From Fibrobacter succinogenes (GTDB lineage: Bacteria; Fibrobacterota; Fibrobacteria; Fibrobacterales; Fibrobacteraceae): a stretch of DNA of 38,870 nucleotides. Positions 32,829 to 38,870 of this stretch are shown one piece after another. A program made the translations under genes and the position numbers. The notes under the pieces were generated by a model. That model worked only from the letters and a program-made list of their open reading frames with translations, was not told the origin of the DNA and did not search any database. The DNA lies in NCBI GenBank assembly GCA_902771595.1, contig CACXXH010000043.1, forward strand, positions 1-38,870. The letters are read 5' to 3'. Position 1 is the first letter of the stretch, and each line of letters starts with the position of its first letter.

Positions 32829-32852
32829 GCCCGTGTTTCCGGCGTGGCAGGC

Positions 32853-34559
32853 TTATTTCGAGAGCCTGTGGTTCACGTGCGCTTCGACCACGTTCACCAC
32901 GTAGTCGCCGAGCTTTTCGCAGTCGTTTATCAGGTCCATGTAGTGCACGCCCATCTGGTAGCTGTAACGCTGCGCGTTCAGGTCGTTCACGTTCAGTTCC
33001 TTGAGCATCTTGCGGTAATCGTTGATTTCGAATTCGAACGCTTGGACTGCCTTCGGGTCGGCATCGGGCCTGTTCTCGACAACCAGGAGCATCTGGGTGA
33101 GCATCTGGTCGCAGAATTTCATCATGCCGTCAATGCGGCAGTACTGTTCTTTGGTGTAGTCCTCGCCGCACTTGAACTTGCGATTCAGAACGCGGGCCAT
33201 ATTGTAGCAGGCGTCGCCGATACTCTCGATTTCGGAAATTTCCTTGAGCATGCACTGCAGCTTGGTCTTACTTTCGGGGCTCAGGTGGCCTTCGCTTACT
33301 TTGTTCAAATACTCGCCGATTTCCATTTCCAGCTTGTCGCTGATGCCTTCGTACTTTTCGATGCGGGCGAACAGTTTCGCGAATGCGGCTTCGTCTTTTA
33401 GCCTGAGGAGTTCAGGCACGAAGCGGAACATCTTGAGCGTGCGTTCGGCGAACAGGTTGATTTCCTTGCGGGCTTCGAACAGCGAGAGTTCCGCGGTGCT
33501 CATGAGGCCGCCGCTGATGAACTTGATGCTGAAATCTTCGGGGTCTTCCTTTTCCTTGATGATCTTGCAGATGAGCTTTTCCATCGGCTTGATGAACCAG
33601 ATGAGGAGCGCCACGTTGCAGAGGTTGAACGCCGTGTGGAATCCGGAGAGGGCGTAGGTCACGCGGACGCCCGCATGGGCGATTTCTTCTTCGGTTTGGG
33701 GCACGAAGTTCGGGTCGAAGCCCACGAAATGACATACCATGTTCACGAACGGGTGGAATATGATGAGCACCCACACCACGCCGAACACGTTGAAGAGCAT
33801 GTGGGCGAGGGCCGCGCGCCGCGCCTGCGTACTCGCCGAGAGGGCCGCGAGGTTCGAGGTGACCGTGGTACCGATGTTTTCGCCCATCACGAGCGCGATG
33901 CCCTGGTAAATCGGGAGAACGCCGCTGGAGCAGAGGAGCAACGTGATTGCCATGATGGCCGCGGAGGACTGCACGCACATCGTCAGGATTCCTCCCAGGA
34001 GCAGGAACAGGAGCGTCGAGAGCATGCCCCAGTTGCCGCAGGTCGCGAAAAATTCGATGACCGCCTTGTTGTGCGAGAGGTCCATCGCGACGGCGTTTTC
34101 GCGGAGCGTCGTGAGGCCGAGGAACATGAACGAAAATCCGAAAATGAATTCGGCGAAGCTCTTCACGCTGTTCTTACGCACATACGAAAGCGCGATGGCG
34201 AGCCCGAAGAAGGGCCACACGAAGCTGCTCATGTTGAACTGGAATCCGAACACCGACATGATCCACGCCGTGGCCGTGGTTCCGATATTTGCTCCCATAA
34301 TAACAGGAATGGCCTGCTTAAGCGTAAGCAGACCAGCATTAACGAAACTGACAGTCATGACGGTGGTTGCAGTCGAGGACTGCACGGCGGCGGTAACGAA
34401 CGTACCCGTAAGGAGTCCACCCGCTCGGTGCTTGGTCATGGTTCCAAGGACTGCGCGGAGGTGTCCGCCGGTGAGTTTTTGCAAGCCTTCGCTCATCGTT
34501 TTCATGCCGAACATGAGGAGCGCGAGGCATCCGATCATCTTGAGGATCATTAGAGTCAT
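32853..34559 (-). CDS. Na/Pi cotransporter family protein with PhoU-like domain
   Basis: The 568-residue protein has two Na-Pi cotransporter repeats with the QSS motif: 'AAVQSSTATTVMTVSFVNAG' (about 58-77) and 'MCVQSSAAIMAITLLLCSSG' (about 207-226). Each is followed by 'IPVIMGANIGTT' or 'ALVMGENIGTT'. The C-terminal 200 residues (about 360-560) are helical, with Glu/Lys-rich PhoU-like character ('LRLKDEAAFAKLFARIEKYEG', 'EIESIGDACYNMARVLNRK'). The membrane part imports phosphate with sodium; the PhoU part likely regulates it. The gene converges with the AlkD-like gene. Confidence 0.93.
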   Translation of the reverse strand: MTLMILKMIGCLALLMFGMKTMSEGLQKLTGGHLRAVLGTMTKHRAGGLLTGTFVTAAVQSSTATTVMTVSFVNAGLLTLKQAIPVIMGANIGTTATAWIMSVFGFQFNMSSFVWPFFGLAIALSYVRKNSVKSFAEFIFGFSFMFLGLTTLRENAVAMDLSHNKAVIEFFATCGNWGMLSTLLFLLLGGILTMCVQSSAAIMAITLLLCSSGVLPIYQGIALVMGENIGTTVTSNLAALSASTQARRAALAHMLFNVFGVVWVLIIFHPFVNMVCHFVGFDPNFVPQTEEEIAHAGVRVTYALSGFHTAFNLCNVALLIWFIKPMEKLICKIIKEKEDPEDFSIKFISGGLMSTAELSLFEARKEINLFAERTLKMFRFVPELLRLKDEAAFAKLFARIEKYEGISDKLEMEIGEYLNKVSEGHLSPESKTKLQCMLKEISEIESIGDACYNMARVLNRKFKCGEDYTKEQYCRIDGMMKFCDQMLTQMLLVVENRPDADPKAVQAFEFEINDYRKMLKELNVNDLNAQRYSYQMGVHYMDLINDCEKLGDYVVNVVEAHVNHRLSK

Positions 34560-34796
34560 AGGACCATCCTATTATGTGGCGCCACTTACCGGGGTCATCG
34601 TCGCTGCCTTTCAGCTAGTCCGGATTTGCGGCGTAGATTTATTTTGTTTCTGTTTGCCTGCAATGATAGAAAAAAGCGGGCCTCGTTTCAAGGGAACGCG
34701 GGTGCAGGCGTGATTGCCGCTACGGCATGGAATGGTACCCCGGTTTGCGGTGGGGTAGTGGACTATTGCGTGTTTTTTTTGTATTTTGTTGTCTGT

Positions 34797-35744
34797 ATGT
34801 TGAAGAAAACCCTGCTGCTTTCGTTTCTGATGTGTGCCGTCGCCTTTTCTGCGAGTGGAAGTTATTGGAATACGGCTCTTGGCGGGGTTACATTGGATCA
34901 CCTTTCCATGCCGGCTTCTCCGCGTGGAGCCGCGCTTTCGGGTGCCGGCGTCGCTGACCCCACCCGGGTATCTGAGGTGACCCGCAACCCCCTGGCCATC
35001 ACGCGCATGCGGTCCGCTGAATTCGGGCTGAACCAGATCGTGTTCGGCGATGCGGGTGCAGATGACTTCGTTTCACTTTATTACGGGCTTCCGCTGGGCG
35101 AAAGTTATGCGCTTTCCCTCGGGCTCGAATACCTCGGGACAAACGACATCGAGGGCCGTGACGAGAACGGTGAACGTACCGCGTCATACGGGATGTATAG
35201 CTGGGTCGCACAGGCGGGTTTCGGTAACCGCGGCAAGGCGTTTGGGTGGTCGCTCACTGCGCGTTTCGCGTACCAGACTATCGACGACGAATCGAATATC
35301 GCAATCCTTGCCGATGGTGGCGTAATTTACCGCGTCATGCAGTACATTTCTTTCGGTGCGACGATCACGAATTTCGGGTACGTGACTGACAGCGAATACA
35401 GTGGTGCACACGAAACCGCCCCGCTGGCCCTGCAGGCAGGCATTACGGGCATTGTTCCGGTCGCGCGCATTTTCAATCTCGAGAGCCTTTGGGAAGTCCA
35501 CCTCTCCGCCGATATCTACCGCCGTGCCGACATGGACGATCCCGAATGGCGCTTCGGTACCGAAATCGCCTACCAGGAATTCCTCCTGTTCCGCATGGGT
35601 TACGCGCTGCGCCCGCATACCGAAGACGGCTTCAGCGCCGGTATCGGTTTCGCCTTCGGCATGGTCGTGTTCGACTACGGCTATTCGCCGCGCCCCGCGC
35701 TTGGTTCCGGCAACCACTACCTCGGTCTCGGCGTGCGCTTCTAG
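34797..35744 (+). CDS. PorV/PorQ-like outer-membrane beta-barrel protein
   Basis: The 315-residue protein starts at ATG 34797 with a signal peptide ('KKTLLLSFLMCAVAFSASG'). It continues with the typical start of this group ('LSMPASPRGAALSGAGVAD', 'VTRNPLAITRM') and many amphipathic beta-strands with alternating aromatic and glycine residues, ending in '...NHYLGLGVRF' with a C-terminal aromatic residue as in outer-membrane barrels. Related barrels include PorV of the type IX secretion system and FadL-like proteins; the exact role here is unknown. The longer ORF from 34626 would add non-signal residues and is rejected. The stretch 34560-34796 holds no other gene I can support. Confidence 0.75.
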   Translation: MLKKTLLLSFLMCAVAFSASGSYWNTALGGVTLDHLSMPASPRGAALSGAGVADPTRVSEVTRNPLAITRMRSAEFGLNQIVFGDAGADDFVSLYYGLPLGESYALSLGLEYLGTNDIEGRDENGERTASYGMYSWVAQAGFGNRGKAFGWSLTARFAYQTIDDESNIAILADGGVIYRVMQYISFGATITNFGYVTDSEYSGAHETAPLALQAGITGIVPVARIFNLESLWEVHLSADIYRRADMDDPEWRFGTEIAYQEFLLFRMGYALRPHTEDGFSAGIGFAFGMVVFDYGYSPRPALGSGNHYLGLGVRF

Positions 35745-35757
35745 CGGCTTTCCCGTC

Positions 35758-36696
35758 TTAGCACGTCGAGTGCTTTTGTATCTGGTACGTGATGCTTCCG
35801 CGGCTGATTCCCAGCTTGTGCGCTGCGCGGCTCTTGTTCCAGTCGCATGATTCGAGCGCTTCCTTGATGACTATCCATTCGGGAGCGATGGCGCGTTTCT
35901 TTGCCCACAGGTTCTCTCCGCTCATCCGTTTCTGGACGATGCTCTCCTCGTTCACGGCGGTCGACGAGTATTCCTCGCAGAGGACTTCCCTGATATGGAT
36001 TCCGTGTGATTTCAGGAGCGCATAGCGCTGCAGTACGTTTTTCAGCTGGCGCACGTTGCCGGGCCACTTGAACTGCTTGAGCGAATCGATTTCGTCGAGC
36101 GAGAGCCTGCCTTTGGGCGGTTCGAAATGTGTGCGTCTCGCGTTTTCGCAGATGCCGCTCCAGATATTTACCGCGATTTCGTCGAAGTCGCTGCGGTCGC
36201 GCAACGGCGGGATGAATATCGGGAAAACGTTCAGCCTGAAGAACAGGTCTTCGCGGAAGCGCTTCGCGGCGATTTCCTTTTTGAGGTCGCGGTTCGTGGC
36301 GCATATCAGCCGGAAGTCTACGGGTATGCTTTTCGACGAACCCACGGGCAGCACCGCCTTCTCTTGCAGGATGCGCAGGAACTTGCTCTGGGCGTCGAGC
36401 GGAAGTTCCCCGATTTCGTCGAGGAAGAGCGTGCCTCCGTTTGCGGCGCGCACGATTCCCTTCTGGTCGGCGTAGGCGCCCGTGAATGCGCCCTTGACCG
36501 AGCCTTCGAGCGTGCTTTCGATGAGGTTCTGCGCGAGCGCCCCGCAGTTGAGGGCGACAAACGGGCCGAACCTGCGCGGGCTGTGGTCGTGTATGTAGCG
36601 GGCGGCGACTTCCTTGCCGGCGCCCGATTCCCCCTGGATGAGGACGGTGACGGACGAGTTCGCCGCGATCTGTAGCAGTTTTTTCGGATCTTTCAT
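35758..36696 (-). CDS. Sigma-54-dependent transcriptional activator without N-terminal sensor domain
   Basis: The 312-residue protein is nearly only the AAA+ module and DNA-binding domain, similar in layout to PspF. It has Walker A GESGAGKE (22-29), the GAFTGA loop (69-74) that contacts sigma-54, Walker B 'GGTLFLDEIGELP' (87-99) and the Arg-finger stretch 'FREDLFFRLNVF' (about 152-163). The C-terminus is a Fis-type HTH ('NKSRAAHKLGISRGSITYQI'). The stretch before GAFTGA reads 'ESTLEGSVKGAFTGA', which differs from the usual 'E.ELFGHEKGAFTGA'. An AGGAG site precedes the ATG by 6 bases. Its partner sigma factor is the rpoN gene in this window. Target genes are unknown. Confidence 0.92.
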   Translation of the reverse strand: MKDPKKLLQIAANSSVTVLIQGESGAGKEVAARYIHDHSPRRFGPFVALNCGALAQNLIESTLEGSVKGAFTGAYADQKGIVRAANGGTLFLDEIGELPLDAQSKFLRILQEKAVLPVGSSKSIPVDFRLICATNRDLKKEIAAKRFREDLFFRLNVFPIFIPPLRDRSDFDEIAVNIWSGICENARRTHFEPPKGRLSLDEIDSLKQFKWPGNVRQLKNVLQRYALLKSHGIHIREVLCEEYSSTAVNEESIVQKRMSGENLWAKKRAIAPEWIVIKEALESCDWNKSRAAHKLGISRGSITYQIQKHSTC

Positions 36697-36709
36697 AGGG
36701 TCTCCTAAC

Positions 36710-36737
36710 CATAAAACGATTTCGCGGCCGTTTTATG
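36710..36737. promoter_or_regulatory. 9-bp inverted repeat upstream of the sigma-54 activator gene
   Basis: Perfect arms CATAAAACG (36710-36718) and CGTTTTATG (36729-36737), 10 bases apart, just upstream of the ribosome binding site of the activator gene. It could be an autoregulatory operator or a hairpin in the 5' leader. No -24/-12 promoter was seen next to it. Confidence 0.4.
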
Positions 36738-36785
36738 CCGTCGGAGCCCCGGTTTTTTACATTCGCGCTAGAATTTTTACAAAAT

Positions 36786-36805
36786 AGGAGGCGTTGAGGC
36801 CTCCT
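36786..36805 (-). terminator. Possible terminator of the lipoprotein gene
   Basis: Arms AGGAGGC (36786-36792) and GCCTCCT (36799-36805) with a 6-base loop; on the minus strand it is followed by TATTTTGTAAAAATT. It lies 47 bases after the stop of the minus-strand lipoprotein gene. Confidence 0.5.
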
Positions 36806-36851
36806 TCATTAAGGTGTTTTGCGGGATTGGGGGTTGTTTGCGTGGACTGCA

Positions 36852-37817
36852 TTACCTGGGGAGATTGAGGTCGTAGTAGCTCTTGGCGGCGATCCTCGCG
36901 ACGCAGTGTTCAAAATCATACCCGGTGTCGATTTGATACGCTACGGCAGCGGTAAACTTTTCGTGGTTGGAATATTCCCATTCTCCTAGGTTGAGATGGT
37001 CCTTGTATTCCGCTTTGCAGTAGTCGGCGTTCATGTATTGGAGGATGTCAACTACCGTACAGACGGTATCACCGTTACTCACTTCGGCCTGCAGATAACG
37101 GTTCTCCTCTGCGATAAAGGGACCGTCCTCTTGCAAATAAAGGTCGACGTCCTTCACGTTGACGGTATATGTCTTTCCGAGCATTTCGATGGTGGCGCTA
37201 GTCTTTGTTTTTGATGTAAATACGGCACCGTTATTTTCGGCATTGGCAAGTACGTCTGCGGTATCTATGCTCCAGATTGTGTATGGTAAGATTTCAGGGT
37301 AGCTGCCCCCGAGTGTGCGGATAATTTCCGACATGAAGTAGGAATTCATGAAGTCGCTGTGTTCATTCCAGTAAAGGTCATGGTTATATTGGTAACTGAT
37401 CTCGACTTTCTCCTTGGAAAAGTTCATTGTTTGGTTAGCGTATCTGTTTTTTTTGGACCACTTGCCATAGAGATTCCCCGGGATGCCGCCGACCAGGCTT
37501 TTGCTGTCGCCAGGTTTGCCGTTGTAAACGCCGTAGAGCACCAGTTCGTCGCCATCGAAGGCGTAAGCAAAGGAATCCGGCCTGAAATTGATGTTCACTT
37601 TTTTCCAAGTGAAGTTGTCCCCCTCCACGACGCACATCATGGTTTCCCAGTTTTCAAGCGACATTGTCAAGATATGCTGAGATTCGTCGACATGGAGTGA
37701 TTTAGTTATTGAAAAGACTTTAGCAGCATCTTCGTTGTTTGCATTGGAAGAGATATCGTCGCCACAGGCGGTCAGGAGCACAGCTGATACCACGGCGCTG
37801 ATAAGGAAATGTTTCAT
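36852..37817 (-). CDS. Unrecognised lipoprotein
   Basis: I do not recognise this 321-residue protein. It has a lipoprotein signal peptide ('MKHFLISAVVSAVLLTAC', lipobox LTAC) followed by 'GDDISSNANNEDA', the usual Asn/Ser/Asp-rich flexible stretch, and a mostly beta-type mature domain rich in Tyr, Trp and Asn ('VEISYQYNHDLYWNEHSD', 'LYLQEDGPFIAEENRY'). Cysteines in the C-terminal half could pair. The style is typical of Fibrobacter surface lipoproteins. A GGAG ribosome binding site lies 6 bases ahead of the ATG. Confidence 0.7.
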   Translation of the reverse strand: MKHFLISAVVSAVLLTACGDDISSNANNEDAAKVFSITKSLHVDESQHILTMSLENWETMMCVVEGDNFTWKKVNINFRPDSFAYAFDGDELVLYGVYNGKPGDSKSLVGGIPGNLYGKWSKKNRYANQTMNFSKEKVEISYQYNHDLYWNEHSDFMNSYFMSEIIRTLGGSYPEILPYTIWSIDTADVLANAENNGAVFTSKTKTSATIEMLGKTYTVNVKDVDLYLQEDGPFIAEENRYLQAEVSNGDTVCTVVDILQYMNADYCKAEYKDHLNLGEWEYSNHEKFTAAVAYQIDTGYDFEHCVARIAAKSYYDLNLPR

Positions 37818-37969
37818 GTTTTCTCCATTCTAGGAAGCACTTTAATTTATTTATATGGCAATATATCTTTTTTTGGGGGGAGGAATATGTAAAAATGCGC
37901 GTTTTTGCGGCGAAATGCCGTTTTGCGGTCCTGAAAAAGCCTAAACCTTGCCGCCCAATCCCCATTTTT

Positions 37970-38104
37970 CTACATGGCACTCCTTCGGAGTGCATGTAGC
38001 TCGGCTCGGTCATGTCAAGACATAAATGTCTTGCCGCAACGCTCGCCTTTTGACGCCTTCGGCGTCCGTGGCTACGGCTCAAAGATGAAAAAACAAGTTT
38101 TTTC
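37970..38104. repeat. Cluster of perfect short-loop inverted repeats
   Basis: Several hairpins occur in 135 bases. 37970-37999 has a 13-bp stem with one bulged G and a TTC loop. 38016-38033 pairs CAAGACAT with ATGTCTTG around an AA loop. GACGCC-TTC-GGCGTC lies near 38052. 38087-38104 pairs GAAAAAAC with GTTTTTTC around AA. The region lies between the lipoprotein gene and lysC and encodes no protein I can support. Confidence 0.65.
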
Positions 38105-38180
38105 GCCTTGCTCGCCTTGCACACTTTTGCTACATTTCGCTCCGCAACAGTTAATTACTGTGGCAGACATAGACAAGTAA

Positions 38181-38292
38181 ACCAAAGTGGCTGGCCAGAT
38201 GGGTAGGCTTGGGCAAGTCCCCGAACGGGGATTGATCGTGAGGAAAGCGGTCGCGCTCGAAGCCGAGAGGTTTGGTGGCCCGAAAGGAAAAA
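38181..38292 (+). promoter_or_regulatory. Structured leader of aspartate kinase, possible cis-regulatory RNA
   Basis: The leader can fold into a multi-branched structure. ACCAAA (38181-38186) pairs with TTTGGT (38271-38276). CTTGGGC (38208-38214) can pair with GCCC..AAG (38278-38286), which masks the AAAGG of the ribosome binding site. Inside are AGTCCCC/GGGGATT (38216-38233), GATCG/CGGTC (38234-38252) and CTCG/CGAG (38256-38267). I recognise no known riboswitch; the lysine riboswitch motifs are not found. Function is inference. Confidence 0.35.
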
Positions 38293-38870
38293 ATGAGTCA
38301 AAGAATCGTATGCAAGTTCGGCGGCAGCTCTGTCGCCGATGCCGGCCAGTTCAAGAAGATCAAGGCCATCGTTGAATCCGACAAGAACCGCAAGGTCATC
38401 GTCGTTTCCGCCCCCGGCAAGCGCAATCCCAAAGAGACGAAGCTTACCGACCTCCTCTACAGCACCTACGACCTCGCCTCCAAGGGCCTCGACTTTTCGA
38501 CCCCGTGGAACCTGATCCGTCAGCGCTATGACGAAATCTGCAAGGACCTGGGTCTCGAAGACAAGCTGACCGAAGATCTCGACAGCCTCGAAGACAAGCT
38601 GAAGAACCACCCCGAATCCGTGAGCACGGACTTCCTCGTGAGCCGTGGCGAGTTCCTTTGCGCACGCCTCATGGCCAAGTACCTGGGCGCAAACTTCGTC
38701 GATACCTTCCCGCTGATTACCTTCGACGACAAGTACCGCATTACGCCGAAGACCTACGAAGACATCGCGAAGACCTTGTCCGACGAGAACCAGCTTTACG
38801 TGCTGCCGGGCTTCTATGGTGCAAACCTCCGTGGCGAAGTCAAGACCTTCAGCCGTGGCGGCTCCGACAT
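38293..38870 (+). CDS. lysC: Aspartate kinase (3' end outside the window)
   Basis: Aspartate kinase phosphorylates aspartate, the first step toward lysine, methionine and threonine. The visible 192 residues start 'MSQRIVCKFGGSSVADAGQFKKI' with the family's KFGGSS motif at 8-13, and continue with 'VIVVSAPGKRNPKETKLTDLLY', 'DFLVSRGEFLCARLMAKYLG' and 'YVLPGFYGANLRGEVKTFSRGGSD', the last being the catalytic-site stretch. The start at 38293 has an AAAGGA site, which the leader structure may hide. The regulatory ACT domains lie beyond the window end. Whether it is fused to another enzyme cannot be seen. Confidence 0.92.
   Translation, partial: MSQRIVCKFGGSSVADAGQFKKIKAIVESDKNRKVIVVSAPGKRNPKETKLTDLLYSTYDLASKGLDFSTPWNLIRQRYDEICKDLGLEDKLTEDLDSLEDKLKNHPESVSTDFLVSRGEFLCARLMAKYLGANFVDTFPLITFDDKYRITPKTYEDIAKTLSDENQLYVLPGFYGANLRGEVKTFSRGGSD

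Noticed and set aside
38181..38292. Lysine riboswitch, RNase P or SRP RNA in the lysC leader
   Set aside because: A few short matches (for example 'GGGTAGGCT' and 'GAGGAAAG') are reminiscent, but the defining conserved cores of these families are absent and the length is wrong.
1..38870. tRNA, rRNA, CRISPR arrays, transposases, integrases, prophage genes
   Set aside because: No tRNA cloverleaf with T-loop consensus, no regularly spaced repeats, and no protein with transposase, integrase or phage motifs was seen.

Overview
The window is a high-GC stretch from a Gram-negative bacterium, most likely Fibrobacter or a close relative. The strongest taxonomic marker is a FISUMP-domain lipoprotein (15518-16363; the domain is named after Fibrobacter succinogenes) with the serine-rich linker typical of that group. 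A lipid A and LPS export gene set, a solitary MCE protein, many lipobox-bearing proteins and a PorV/PorQ-like barrel all fit an outer-membrane organism. Several breaks look like indels, so the assembly may be metagenomic; this is inference.

Layout. 1-1808: indolepyruvate:ferredoxin oxidoreductase iorA (truncated at the window edge and broken near 647) and iorB, closed by a terminator. 1919-2940: an AT-rich island with a membrane protein split at a T8 tract. 3030-10279: one co-oriented block, lptC-lptA-lptB-rpoN-hpf-hprK-MCE. It joins LPS transport, sigma-54, ribosome hibernation and HPr kinase, much like the proteobacterial lptCAB-rpoN-hpf-ptsN order but with hprK where ptsN would be. 10356-10829: a DksA/TraR zinc-finger protein, followed by a structured non-coding stretch. 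11293-16363: accessory genes (AT-rich lipoprotein, class C beta-lactamase fold hydrolase, Nudix, patatin, a broken DUF1653 gene, a small exported protein, the FISUMP lipoprotein). 16360-18738: DMT exporter and O-acetylhomoserine sulfhydrylase, the latter behind a clear promoter and a near-perfect dyad. 18701-21668: LTA-synthase-type sulfatase and a membrane protein of unknown function. 21699-25862: GroES-like protein, a RavA/MoxR-like protein that has lost its ATPase motifs, lpxK and aroC. 25959-29914: exported protein, a Trk/Ktr potassium uptake pair separated by a repeat element, and a BASS-family transporter. 29971-35744: DUF4419 lipoprotein coupled to an AlkD-like repair protein, a Na/Pi symporter with a PhoU domain, and an outer-membrane barrel. 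35758-37817: a sigma-54 activator without a sensor domain, and a lipoprotein. 37818-38870: a run of inverted repeats, a structured leader, and the start of aspartate kinase.

How it fits together. Envelope biogenesis dominates (lptCAB, lpxK, MCE, sulfatase, lipoproteins). RpoN and an orphan RpoN activator lie about 28 kb apart. Aspartate kinase and MetY belong to the aspartate-to-methionine route. I found no tRNA, rRNA, CRISPR array, transposase or phage gene. The items most worth a second look are the degenerate RavA-like protein, the structured leader of aspartate kinase, the inverted-repeat clusters (27375-27443 and 37970-38104), the metY dyad, and the two genes with similar internal deletion-plus-frameshift lesions.
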